A stretch of DNA of 12,654 nt from Brachionus plicatilis (GCA_010279815.1 QEOQ01000508.1:5578271-5590924); one strand, 5' to 3'; positions 1 through 9,680 are shown, counted from the first letter of the stretch. Made by a program: numbers and translations. The notes: generated by a model not told the origin, from the sequence alone.

Positions 1-1485
1 ATTTGATGAATTAAATTTGATCAAAAATTTCACTTTACCGTAAAATCTTAACCCATTCCTTTTCAATATCTTTGTAAATGATTTTATTGAAGAATGTTTA
101 GAAAATAAACTATAAAATATTTTTAATAATCCTTAATAGTCCAGTAGATTATATCATCTTCAAATTTTACTTGATACTTAAAGTAACTATGGTTTTAAAT
201 AGATATTGAAATTTAACTCAACCCAAAATATTGTGTTAACACTTCCAACAATTATCATTATTATCCTCTTTACTTTTAAAGTTATCTCATGCGTTTGATG
301 CAGCTCACTAAAGAAAGAAAATCTTGGCTCAATACTTGTTTGCATTGGTCAGCTGAATTTGGACCTTAGGTGGTTCCCTTTTCTACATGTCAGACTCTAT
401 GTTTGATTTTGCTTCTAATTTTACTTTTTTTCAAAACATTCATGTCTTTTTTTTAATTTACAAGTCAAGGCCTAAATTTTATTTATTTATATTAGAGTCT
501 GAATTTGGACTATAATTTTAGTGACTTTGACTTTCTGTTAAATTATAGATTTTAATTTATCTAAGTTCTATTCTCTGAAGTCCTTTTTAATATGAAAAGT
601 AATTACAAAATAATAGTACCGAAATATTTAATCATTTTCTTATTTAAAGCTTTTCAATTTTTGTTCAGTCCCGTGTTGAAAATTTTTGATAATTATAAAA
701 TGTATATAAAAAAAACTTTTTGAACTCTTACAAGAAAAACAAAAATGAATTTTTTTTTGAAGTTAGTCAAATCGAAATATTTTTGATTTTCACTAAGTAT
801 ATTGCACTTGTGTTTAATCAAGTAGTAAAAGCAGCAAAAAAATTATTAAAATGAAAACCCTAATTAAGATAAATATGTTTATTGAAATTGCTCAGCTTTA
901 TGTTTTTGTTTAAATATTGATTTAATTTAATATAATTTGACGATTTGCTTTAAAATTCATAAGAGATTTTTCATAAGTATTTGAGCGTCAATAAATATTG
1001 ATTTTAATAGAACCAATTAAATATATGCCATTTTGTTTTCTAATATTTTAATTACAATTGTAGAAATTGAAATTTAAAACTTTTAAATTTCAGTATTTAA
1101 AGTTAAATTATTTAATAATTTAACTTTAAATACTGAAATATAAAGAAATTTTAAAAATTTAATCTAAAACTAAAAAAGAAGTTAATTTATTTTCATTCAA
1201 ACCATAAAAATAAAATAAATTTCAAGTTATAATTAATTTAAAGAAAACTTATCCAGTCGATTTTTAAAAATTTTTAATTATTTTATTTTTATATTATTCT
1301 CTCAGTTAGTTTTTTTAAGCTTTAATAAAACTGATAAAAGTAAATAATTTATACACCTCCTATTTTAAGCTTTTTTATTTCGATAAAAATTTTTCTTAAA
1401 TGTTAAGCTTTTGACTCAAAATTTTTTTGAATAAATTCAAAATTAAATATTTTTTTAAACCTTTTTTTCCTAACTAATTTAATAC
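1..1485. other. AT-rich intergenic stretch, no gene recognised
   Basis: I find no coding sequence in this stretch. It is dominated by A and T runs with stops in all frames. A slightly more GC-rich patch at about 290-420 shows no long open frame and no domain I know. The only structured element I can support is the inverted repeat listed separately near 1068-1139. Confidence 0.6.
1068..1139. repeat. Perfect 26-bp inverted repeat with 1-nt spacer, next to a smaller hairpin
   Basis: Positions 1087-1112 and 1114-1139 are exact reverse complements (26 of 26), separated by the single base at 1113, so either strand could form a long uninterrupted stem or a cruciform. Immediately upstream, an 11-bp arm starting near 1068 (GAAATTTAAAA) pairs with TTTTAAATTTC ending near 1089, overlapping the first arm. 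The sequence is AT-rich, which makes short palindromes common, but a 26-bp perfect match is much longer than expected by chance. Its role is unknown; it could be a transposon relic or a replication or repair product. Confidence 0.85.
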
Positions 1486-1514
1486 TGATTCTTAATTCTT
1501 GTGAAACCTTCTTA

Positions 1515-2140
1515 ATTGGAAAATAGTTTTTATTGAATAAAATTTATTGGTATCTGTTACAAGTTTACGATTTGTACTCGATGATGATCGGGATATCCAA
1601 ATTGGTGTTTATACACATAACTTTGGTTTTGTCCCATTAATTTATATTCCGATAGGCTTAGCGTTGTTTGCCAAATCTTGCGTCTTCATATGCATATGTG
1701 CTTCTGTATTAGATATTAGCTCCAGATGATCCGCAAAGTCTAAGTTAAGACAGTTGTTTTATTTATGAAATAGTCGATCAATATTAGGAATAATGTCGGA
1801 GAGAGAACGAATCTTAGTCTGACTCCAGTACACACTTTGAAACTCTCAAATTTTCCTTTTTCCAGAATCATGCTACACTCGAATTCTTCGTAAAAGAGTT
1901 TTATCAAGTAAACTATTTTCTGTGACTAGACACAAGATGTTGATATGACCCATAAGATTTCTCTGTGTATGCTATCATAGGCTTTCTTGAAGTCAATGAG
2001 GTAAAGAAACAGGAGGCTATTCAATTCCAGACTTTGCTCAGGAATAAGTGCAAATATCTTGTATGTGCATCCTCTATCTTGTCTATATCCTGCTTGTTCT
2101 TCTCTATGTATAACATTCAAAGAGTTTCGGATTCTTTCCA
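1515..2140 (-). pseudogene. Degenerate non-LTR (LINE-type) reverse transcriptase fragment
   Basis: The minus strand encodes, in shifting frames, successive pieces of a LINE-type reverse transcriptase. From 5' to 3' (high to low coordinates) these are: a finger-region stretch with EEQAGYRQDRGCT; motif A as IDFKKAYDSIHRE (about 1965-1996, catalytic Asp codon 1992-1994); KIVYLIKLFYEEFECS near 1860-1920; motif B as TGVRLRFVLS near 1798-1830, where functional copies have RQGCVLSP; motif C as DFADH at 1726-1740, with the second catalytic Asp of FADD replaced by His; and then AHMHMKTQDLANNAKPIG and INTNLDIPIII-like thumb sequence. In-frame stops, at least two frame changes and damaged motifs B and C show that it is dead. 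The clade (RTE-, CR1- or Jockey-like) cannot be fixed by eye. The 5' part is cut off where the GC-rich fold-back element begins. Confidence 0.85.
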
Positions 2141-2684
2141 GGTGAAGTTGGCCGGCCAAAACATAGACGGACGGCCAAATGTACGGCCAGCCCTAAAACG
2201 GACGGCCACTTTGGCGGCCAGACCGGCGGCCAAAAATTAGGACCGCGAAGTTGGCCGGCCAAATCAAAGACGGATGACGATATTTGCGATCAAACCATAT
2301 CAGCGAAAAAAATTTCCTTAAGAGTAAGAAAATTGGCAAAAATTTTTTTTTAATAGAAAATGCCAAATATTTTAAAAAAAAATAATTTTTCTTGAAAAAG
2401 CTAAATTTTTGAATTTTTTTTTCTAGATTAAGGTTAAGAGATTTGTATGTAATATTTGAAATTTTTTCGTTTCTTTAAATTAAAAACTTAAAAGAACATC
2501 AAAAACTTTTTCCCACAAATTTTTTACCGCTGATATTGTCTGGCCGCCAAAGTGGCCGTCCGTCTATGTTTTGGCCGGCCAACTTCGCGGTCCAAATTTT
2601 TGGCCGCCGGTCTGGCCGCCAAAGTGGCCGCCTTATTTTGGCCGCGTTCGGACCGGCCAGGCTTGGCCGCCGCCCAACACTAGA
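2141..2684. mobile_element. GC-rich fold-back (long inverted repeat) element, non-autonomous
   Basis: Two GC-rich arms flank an AT-rich centre. Arm 2201-2305 pairs without gaps to 2528-2632 (every pair sums to 4833), with about 14 mismatches in 105 bp. Outward of this, the left arm continues to about 2149 and the right arm to about 2684 with related but more diverged GGCC-rich sequence. TTGGCCGGCC occurs at 2149, 2251 and 2571, and the left arm contains an approximate 102-bp direct duplication (2149 versus 2251). The spacer 2306-2527 is AT-rich and has no coding capacity. The ends are unresolved. The right end read inward begins TAGTGTTGGG, reminiscent of the YARNG start of hAT termini, but I see no convincing matching left end and no target duplication. 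It most resembles a fold-back element or MITE moved by an unknown transposase. Confidence 0.8.
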
Positions 2685-2689
2685 AACAA

Positions 2690-2836
2690 GGATACCAAAA
2701 AGAGCTCTTCAAAGAACGCCTAAAGGGCGACTTAACGATCAGCACTAATATGACATGGGGAGAAGCAAGGTTTAAGGCAAAAGATTGACTATAGTGGAAA
2801 ACAAAAGAAATGACCCTTTGCTCAACAAGGAGTGAA
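2690..2836 (+). pseudogene. Remnant of the C-terminal tail of a LINE-type ORF2 protein
   Basis: Read on the plus strand in the frame of 2690, the translation has KGDLTISTNMTWGEARFKAKD, then stops, then WK and TLCSTRSE before another stop. Many invertebrate LINE proteins end, after the reverse transcriptase, with a stretch of the type GRPKxTW...DL...TWxEA...DRxxW...LCxxR. The order and spacing here match that pattern, and the upstream PKRALQRT in another frame could be the PKTTWRRT part. Two in-frame stops (2786-2788, 2792-2794) and a frame change show decay. It lies directly beyond the fold-back element, in opposite orientation to the RT fragment at 1515-2140. The recognition is from memory of the family and is moderately secure. 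Confidence 0.5.
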
Positions 2837-2849
2837 TAAGGAAAAAGTA

Positions 2850-5400
2850 TTCTTTTAGTGAATTGATCGGCTGGTTTCACAATTTGTGAATTAAAAATTT
2901 TTGGCATATTATGAAATATCAATAATCTTAATTGTTTTCTTTTGAATTTTCAAGGAAATGTGCCAACCCTTAGATTGTTTGGGACCTTGTTTACAAAGAT
3001 TTCTATTTGGTTGAATCCTCAATTGAATTTATTCATTAGCAAATTAAAATGCTTTTAAGGAAAAAATCCAAAATAAATAAAATAGTGAGAAAAAAATTAA
3101 ATTTAAAACAAATTCAAAGGCGTTGTTTTTATTAAAATTTTAACATTCTCAGAAGAATTTAATTTTTTTAAACTTGATTTGATAAAATTGAAAATTTTAA
3201 TTCTGAAAAAGAATGTCTCCCTTGTGGAAACGAAGCTCATAAGTCAAAGCCAAAAAATAAATGATTTTCACTCAATTATGTTGTTGGCAAGTTGATGGAA
3301 AATATCAGAAATGAGATGATGAAAGTTATGTAATTGAAAACAAGCTAACCTCTAGTTAAGAACAGTATTTAATGTCTAAAAGATCTTGCATAACATATCA
3401 ATTCGAGTTTTTAGACAAAATATGTAGACATGAGTTATTCTTATTTTTGCAAAGGTATCACATCATTAAAATTATTAATAAATCTAAGCTCATATGGTTT
3501 TGTACAGTGTAGGCGATTGAGGTTAAATTTTTTGTACGTTATCTTAAAAAACAAGTTTTACACACATAAATGTTCTATTATAGAAAAAATTTATTTAAAT
3601 ATATATGTTGCAATTTTTCTAACTAAAATTTGTTTTTATTTTCATCGACATAAATGAACAATAATTTGAAAGAACAGTAAAATGTACAACTTTTAAGATT
3701 TCTTTTTTTTGTGCATAAAAATTCTAATCAAAAATAAATTAACTCAACGAAAATAAAAAAAAGAATACTTTACATCTAACTTCAATATTTGAAAAAATTT
3801 AAAATTTAATATAAAAATCACAACATGAAGTAGACAACAAAATTGTTAAAAAAAGGCCAAACGCCTAAATTTTCCCAAAAATAATTGATTACTTTATTAA
3901 AATTGATTATTTTATTTATTTATTATCAAAGATTTTAAAACTGTTGAGATGATTTATTTTCAATTGACCATTATGATGAGACCAATGAAAAATTTAAAAA
4001 ATCATACCAAAATATCGATTGTTTTAAAGTATTGTATTTCAATTTAAATTTAGATATTTGTTAAATTTTACATTTAATAAATAAAATAAACAAGTCTATT
4101 TTTTTGTAATTATTTATAGCATTCAACTGAATACTAAAGTAGCACAATGTTATCAATCAAAAAAGTATCTTATTTACTACATTTTATTATTTTCTTTTTT
4201 TCATAAATGGACATATTTAAAAATCAATTAAAATGTATTTAAATTTCAAGCTAAATGAAGAATTTTTCATAGTTTTTGTAAATTGTTCTGTACCTCAATT
4301 GCTTAAAGTGTAGGTAATACTTTTGCATCAATAAAAAAACTCAGAAGTGGTTGAAATGGTTCAAAATAGTGAATGTAATGGCTCTTTAAAGACTAGGCGC
4401 TACCACGCTTAAGAATAAACAAATTCTTGTACTATAACTATTAAAAGAGAATTTATTAGTCATTTTTCAACGCAGCAATAAAAAAGTTTACTCAAATTTT
4501 TGTTAATTAAAAATCTAATTGCTTTAATAAAGGATAAATTCTAAAAAAAGTTAACATTTAAGTTTATATTTAGCTATTTATTTATTTGATTCAATTAATG
4601 TCAATTTTGGCGATTTAATGGAAAAAAAAATAATGAGAATACTGGGAGCAGACCAATTTTAGCTTATTAGTTTAGAGCTTGTCGAAATGGCATTTTAAAC
4701 AAACTTTTTTATTAATCAGTTATAAGAAAGATTGTTATGGCAAATTGAAGTTTATGATCAAATTTTAAAGATCATACTCAAAAAAATTATTATGAAAAAA
4801 ATTTTTAGTATTCTTTCAGTATAATTTTAAATACAGACATATTTTCATTTTAAATCATGTTTAACCACAACCAATCACTATAAATAATTCTGCATTATAA
4901 TTAAGCATTTGATGTCAACTTAAAAAGAATCTTTCTCTAAGAAATTTTAAAAACAAAAATACTAAAGTCTTTTTAAATGTTTATTTGAATTTTAAAAATT
5001 CAATCGATTGATTTACTTTCTAAATATTTAAAAACTTGGTTCTGGTAGGCAAAAAAGATTTTAAAAATTTATTAAAGATAGCCCCAAAAAAATTTTCTAT
5101 AGAACTTTTGAAAAAGTGAAAAAAAATGCTTAAATCAATAAATATAGCATAAATCTAAAATAGACTAAACAAAACTTAATTAATTAGATTCGTCCAAAAA
5201 AATTTTATTTCTTTTTTGAAAAAAAATGTAGATTAAAATTAAAATTTTTTTTTTCAAATTTAAAATCCCAAATTTAATGAAGTCGAAAACAGTAACTGTT
5301 TGGTTTTTTTCTTTTTCTTTGATTTGTCTGTTTGCATAGTCAAATTTTCTTCTTGTGGAGAATTTTTCTCTTCAAATAAAAATTAAAAAAATCAAAAAGT
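2850..5400. other. AT-rich intergenic stretch, nothing recognised
   Basis: About 2.5 kb of A/T-run sequence between the LINE remnants and the 3' end of the RNF10-like gene. The short open frames are random in composition, and no conserved protein motif, tRNA-like cloverleaf, splice pattern or long repeat was recognised. Its low-coordinate part may hold further unrecognisable transposon sequence. Its high-coordinate end should contain the 3' UTR of the RNF10-like gene. Confidence 0.6.
5204..5209 (-). terminator. Candidate polyadenylation signal (AATAAA) for the RNF10-like gene
   Basis: TTTATT on the plus strand reads AATAAA on the minus strand, about 190 nt beyond the stop codon of the RNF10-like gene. 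The position is plausible for a short 3' UTR, but this hexamer is frequent in such AT-rich DNA and other copies lie nearby, so this is only a candidate. Confidence 0.25.
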
Positions 5401-7521
5401 TTATCCAAAAATAAAAATACTTGATTCAAACTGGTTCAGCGACTGGTCAATAGCAGAACTAAATGAAAGTTTATATAAAGGCGCTGGCATTTCTTCTTCA
5501 TCTTGTTGATCAACCGCCAATGTCTCATTTACCAAAGGCGATGGTGGATTTTGCGATCTTTTCGATCTTCCAAGCATGGATTGTTGTTGGGTTTGTTTCT
5601 TTGCCATTGTTACCCAGCCACTGAGCTGATTTGATCCGCTTGAGCCCGCAGAATTAGAGTCAATGCTTGGCCAAGCATTCGAATTCGAAGCTGCCGCTTC
5701 TTTCGAAATTTGTAGCATTTGAGCAAAGCTTCGACTTGGAACCCCACCGGTACTGCTAGTAGTGCTGATTTCACTCACACTTGCTCCACTGCTAGCCGGT
5801 GGCGAGGCTCCAGCCTCCGGAAATTCGGTCTCATAGTCCAAAACTGGCTCAGTGGGCACACTTTTTATATAATGAACTGGCTCGTTCATTGCCGATTGCA
5901 CAAAATAATGCGGATCTAATTCATTCAAGGCTGCAATTCTCTCGGCTTCCTTTCTTTCTCTATTTTCAACCCTTTTTCTCATCCTGGCTCTTTCCTGTAT
6001 TTCAGCACTAAATGCTTCCAGAGTTTTTTGACTCACAACTGGCTTCTTTAAATCCAATTCAACGAGTTTAAACTCGGAATGCAGCGGCAAATGCGCCAAA
6101 TATTTGTGGCGCTTCCGGTTCTCCTCAGTTATAAACAGACTTTCCATGGCCAAAATCTTAGCAGTCAAAGTCAATGGACATTTGGAAAATTCCAAATACT
6201 CGGCCATCAAACACCGGTTGTTTAATCCATTTATGTAAATTCGTTGTCCATCGTTTGATTGATAAAAAAATGTCAAATCAGATGGACTCGAGCTTTCTTC
6301 TCTACCATTATCACTCTCTTTGCTTTGTTCTTCTGGTTTTTTCGCATTGGATTCAATGGTTTGGATCTGCTCCGCACTTTTTTCCATTTTATCTTCAAAT
6401 GCATCAATGAAAGTTTCAACTGGACAATCAATTTTGAACTGCTTGTCAACCTTGGACTCGGCATCAACTTTTAAACCTTTTTCTATTTCACTCATCAACA
6501 AAGTCTGTCTTTCGTCAAGTAAATTAAGTGCCTCGATCACAAAGCAAACCTCTGGCTGGTTTCCATCCTGTTCAACTTGTCTTTCCAGCTCAATTCTTTC
6601 GCGCTTAACCACACTTTCCAAAATTTGCTCACTTGTTTTGCTAAAAAACTTAAAGTATTGCCTAAAGTCTGAATATTTTTGGCAATTAAATAAATTAAAT
6701 GAAAAATTTTTTTTCTTCTTCACATCATTGGTAAAAGACTCGCAGAGACTATATGGCAGAATGACAGTGTTGTACTTGTTCCTAAATCGGAACATCAAGT
6801 TCATTTTGATCTCGTCGCCAACCTTGAATTCGCGTCCATGCTTTCTTATTTGGACACTTTTTAGATCTTGTTTGTAAATAGATTCGTAGCAAATGGGACA
6901 CTTTCGCCACGCTTTGTCGCTCAACGACAAATAATGGAGGATACATGACCAGCAGTAGATGTGGCCACACTTGGTCATTTTGCCACAAGTTGGCTCATAC
7001 AGACAAATAGGACAAGAAATAGGCTCCAAAGTTTCAATGTGGATTTCTTCAATTCGGGACCAGTCTACTAGAGGATCCGGGTCGACCATGTGCACCGAAT
7101 AGTCTTGGCCTTCTTTGACAACAAATTGACAGTTTGCTTGCAAAAATTGCTCCTTGCTGAACACAGAGGTTTTGGATAGTTTTGTGGAAAAAAAGCTCCT
7201 GGTGCTGCGTTCGTACTCATAGAAACTATCAGTGGGGTCTCTTGATTTGTAGTTAAAATTAAGCAAGTGGTTCAGATTGGTCTTTTTTGTGCCAGGTCTG
7301 TCCAAGTATGTGTCCTGTTCAAGACCGTAGTTTTCACAGAACCGACCGCTGGCACCATGGTTGCCTTTGCCATTCGACACTGGCTTGTTGTTCTTTGGAG
7401 ACTTGGTTTTTTTGCTACTTGCTGTCTTTGACGCTGCTTGCGCTTGAGACTTGGTTGCTTTTTCAGCTTGTTGGCTTGGGCTGGTTGTTGGCGGTATTTC
7501 CGAATTGTTTGCAGCTTCCAT
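5401..7521 (-). CDS. rnf10: RNF10-like RING finger E3 ubiquitin ligase
   Basis: A single uninterrupted 706-residue frame. A C3HC4 RING lies at residues 170-211: C170, C173, C185, H187, C190, C193, C208, C211, with the CPICLYEPTCGKMTKCGH wording typical of RNF10. It is preceded by the family's FYEYERS and ANCQFVV-VDPDPLVDW segments. After the RING come the conserved VGDEIKMNLMFR block (about 235-245), a conserved FFYQSNDGQRIYINGLNNRC segment (418-437) and RHKYLAHLPLHSEF (471-484). Next is a basic helical stretch at about 507-530, possibly a nuclear localisation signal, and a Ser/Gln-rich disordered tail. The N-terminus is a low-complexity Ser/Lys/Ala region. Human RNF10 is about 811 residues, so this one is somewhat shorter. 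In other animals RNF10 ubiquitylates 40S ribosomal proteins (uS3, uS5) on stalled ribosomes; that role here is inferred from family. The start ATG has A at -3 and G at +4, a good context. The gene has no introns, unlike the Piwi gene nearby. Confidence 0.93.
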   Translation of the reverse strand: MEAANNSEIPPTTSPSQQAEKATKSQAQAASKTASSKKTKSPKNNKPVSNGKGNHGASGRFCENYGLEQDTYLDRPGTKKTNLNHLLNFNYKSRDPTDSFYEYERSTRSFFSTKLSKTSVFSKEQFLQANCQFVVKEGQDYSVHMVDPDPLVDWSRIEEIHIETLEPISCPICLYEPTCGKMTKCGHIYCWSCILHYLSLSDKAWRKCPICYESIYKQDLKSVQIRKHGREFKVGDEIKMNLMFRFRNKYNTVILPYSLCESFTNDVKKKKNFSFNLFNCQKYSDFRQYFKFFSKTSEQILESVVKRERIELERQVEQDGNQPEVCFVIEALNLLDERQTLLMSEIEKGLKVDAESKVDKQFKIDCPVETFIDAFEDKMEKSAEQIQTIESNAKKPEEQSKESDNGREESSSPSDLTFFYQSNDGQRIYINGLNNRCLMAEYLEFSKCPLTLTAKILAMESLFITEENRKRHKYLAHLPLHSEFKLVELDLKKPVVSQKTLEAFSAEIQERARMRKRVENRERKEAERIAALNELDPHYFVQSAMNEPVHYIKSVPTEPVLDYETEFPEAGASPPASSGASVSEISTTSSTGGVPSRSFAQMLQISKEAAASNSNAWPSIDSNSAGSSGSNQLSGWVTMAKKQTQQQSMLGRSKRSQNPPSPLVNETLAVDQQDEEEMPAPLYKLSFSSAIDQSLNQFESSIFIFG

Positions 7522-8451
7522 GATTATAGCTTAGTGATTTGGTTGTTGAAATTTTGAAATAAGCTGATCTGTTGCTTGATGATTTAAGAAAAATTTTCGA
7601 ATTCTTATTTATGATATGGTAAATATTTTTGATTCGTGTTTGTGACATCATTTCAATTTAAAAAGCCATTTTTTTCTCCAATTAATAAATATAATTTACC
7701 AGGTGATTTGTATGTTTTATTTTGAAGTCGAAGGGAAAAAGTAACTGTTTATATGAGAGTAAGAAGGGTGACTAAAACGTGTTTTAAGACTTGGCTTAAC
7801 AACGTTTCGATGTAATTGCGCAATTGAGTTTAAAAACAGAAATAACCAAGCTGGATTGTTTGGTTAAAATAATTTTATCTAAAATTAAATTGAATTTAGT
7901 GAGTCTGGTAAGCCAAAAAGAGCTCTTGGCGAAAAATAAATTAAGTTTAAAAATAGTTTTTTTAATATTTTTCAGCAAATATCTCTTGATTTGGTATCGA
8001 GCTGAATGATGAAATGAAAATGCCTTTGATTGCACTTCAATTTTGCTTCATCTAGCATTAGATTTTAGCATAAATAAAACTATGTGAAATTTCGGTCGAG
8101 TATAAAGCTTGAATCTGTTTGAATGCAATTTTTATATTTTTATAAATAAATTAAATGCAAAATAAATTTTTTTCAAAGATTGCTTCAAATTTTGTCCACA
8201 TTTTGGAATAATTTTTAATTGCAAATTTCTTATTCATGAAAATATATTTAATTGTTTTTTTTTACATATTTCTCTTCAAAATTGACACCAAAAAATTCAA
8301 ATCAAAAATTGGCGTAGCAAAATGTATAGAAAATAATCTATTTGAAAATTGGATATAGTGTTTTTTTAATGTTTACTTTTTAAATTTTACAGAAATTTAC
8401 GTAAATTAAGCCATTTTTTCCTAAATTTACATGAAATTAAGTAAATTTGAC
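7522..8451. other. Upstream region of RNF10-like gene, no further gene
   Basis: This contains the presumed 5' UTR and promoter of the minus-strand RNF10-like gene, but I cannot point to a TATA box or initiator with any confidence in such AT-rich DNA. The short frames around 7800-8035 overlap on both strands and lack any known motif. Near 8388-8440, AAATTTACGTAAATTAAG is followed about 35 bases later by a close copy (AAATTTACATGAAATTAAG), a minor direct repeat. Confidence 0.5.
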
Positions 8452-8875
8452 TTATTTGACACAATTTTTTGAACCAAAACCTTTTATTTTCTGTAATTCT
8501 TTACACACTAGCTTTCTGTATATATTTTGATTAATTAGAGTCTTCACACTTCCTCTGTCTAATAAGCGTTCCATCTTTTCTCTATTCAAGTACCCGTAGA
8601 CATATTTTACACCGTAACTATCTGATTCTTCATTTATGTTAATTGTATTTGCAGAAAATTGGTTTCTTTGGGCATTTCGGATTGTAGTTATGGTGTCGAA
8701 CTATTTAATGAACTATACTGACTACCATAATCAAATCTATAGTTAATATATAGTTGATTGTTAATGTTTCTAATTCCATTTGAACAATTCTTCTTAATAT
8801 GTCCTTTATGATTACAAAAAAAGCATCTCATTGTTGGTTTTTGAAATTGGTAATTTTAGGTATAATTACTCCTTG
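8452..8875 (-). pseudogene. Degenerate LTR-retrotransposon gag zinc knuckle and aspartic protease
   Basis: On the minus strand, a CCHC zinc knuckle is visible at 8784-8825 (C-F-F-C-NHKG-H-IKKN-C, spacing CX2CX4HX4C), preceded by an Asn/Tyr/Gln-rich stretch with one stop, as in retrotransposon Gag. About 90 bases further on, in another frame, an open segment (about 8706 down to the stop at 8452-8454) reads YVYGYLNREKMERLLDRGS followed by VKTLIN. This is the layout of a retropepsin-like protease: a strand, then the hydrophobic-hydrophobic-D-T-G-S active site, then a Thr-Leu-Ile strand. Here the active-site Thr is Arg (DRGS, Asp codon 8557-8559), which should abolish activity. Gag knuckle followed by protease fits a Ty3/Gypsy-like element, although BEL or Copia origin is not excluded. 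No reverse transcriptase or LTR was found downstream, so this is an internal scrap. Confidence 0.78.
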
Positions 8876-9540
8876 TATTTTAGTGCAAAAACTCTTCATT
8901 TTGCAATAAAAATACTCCAATAAAAAGAATTTAATTCAGCTCCGCAATTAATTGCAGAGTCTCATTTAATATTTGTTGCATGATTTAGCATTTTGCAGAG
9001 AAATTTAATCAAACACAATTTAAAAGCTTTTAAAAAAATACTATTTGATCTGATTTTTTTGATCCTAAATTTCAAGATGCCAAAAAAAAGGTATTTGTTA
9101 TAAAAAAAACAATTTTGTTTTATTTTACATATTCAAAATAAAAAATAAAAATAAATTAAAATGAATTGAATGATTCATATGTTTCAGTGCAATAAATAAA
9201 TATATCCTAAATAAAAATAATAAAATAAATAGAAAAAAATTCAAATCTTGGGCTTTTTTGAACTATCTATTGATTTAATTTGACTTGTGAATTGAAAGAT
9301 GTCGATTGAAAATAAAATAAACAATTATTTGCTTACAAAACTACTGGTATAAGTATTTATAAATCATTTGTAAAATTCCATAATTTTTTAACTAAACTAA
9401 AAATAACGTATTGCTGATTCATTTCAAAGGAATTTAATTTTGAAGTAAAATTTTAATTAAATGCTTTATTTTTTTTTTTTGAAGCGTAATTTTTTTTAAT
9501 TGATTCAGAGAAAAAAAATTGATGTAAAAAAAATATTTTG
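8876..9540. other. AT-rich stretch, nothing recognised
   Basis: No open frame, conserved motif or structured repeat could be recognised here. Part of it may be the eroded gag region of the LTR-element remnant next door, but the sequence does not show this. Confidence 0.5.
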
Positions 9541-9680
9541 TTAAGTTATTTTTTATTTGTTGTTAAAAAATATTTTTGATGACAAAAATTTAATTTTGGT
9601 GGAAAAAATTTTATTTCGATGATAAATTTGAGTAAAAATTTGATGCCAAATTCTGATTTATTTGATGATGAAAATATTTA
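9540..9680. repeat. Imperfect short repeats with a TTTGATGA-type core
   Basis: Variants of TTTGATGA/TTCGATGA/TTTGATGCC separated by A/T-rich spacers recur about every 20-40 bases (for example near 9575, 9615, 9638 and 9662). The copies are too diverged and the composition too skewed to define a clean period; it may be a decayed minisatellite or chance low complexity. Confidence 0.3.

Noticed and set aside
1965..2240. 91-codon plus-strand frame ending in the GC-rich arm
   Set aside because: It runs antisense through the RT remnant and into the fold-back element, so it is a chance frame.
2536..2748. 70-codon plus-strand frame rich in Gly, Arg and Pro
   Set aside because: It is simply a translation of the GGCC-rich arm of the fold-back element plus LINE debris; no protein family fits.
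3430..3657. 75-codon open frame
   Set aside because: Composition follows the AT-rich background (Phe, Ile, Leu, Lys, Tyr), there is no recognisable domain and no conserved context.
4370..4420. Slightly GC-richer patch that briefly resembles part of a tRNA
   Set aside because: No cloverleaf arms or TTCRA-type T-loop can be laid out around it.
6320..6877. 185-codon open frame on the plus strand inside the RNF10-like gene
   Set aside because: It is antisense to the conserved RNF10 coding sequence, is Ser/Leu/Phe-rich as expected for a reverse-frame shadow, and shows no motif.
7796..8035. Overlapping small frames on both strands
   Set aside because: They overlap each other, match background composition and show no motif or splice support.
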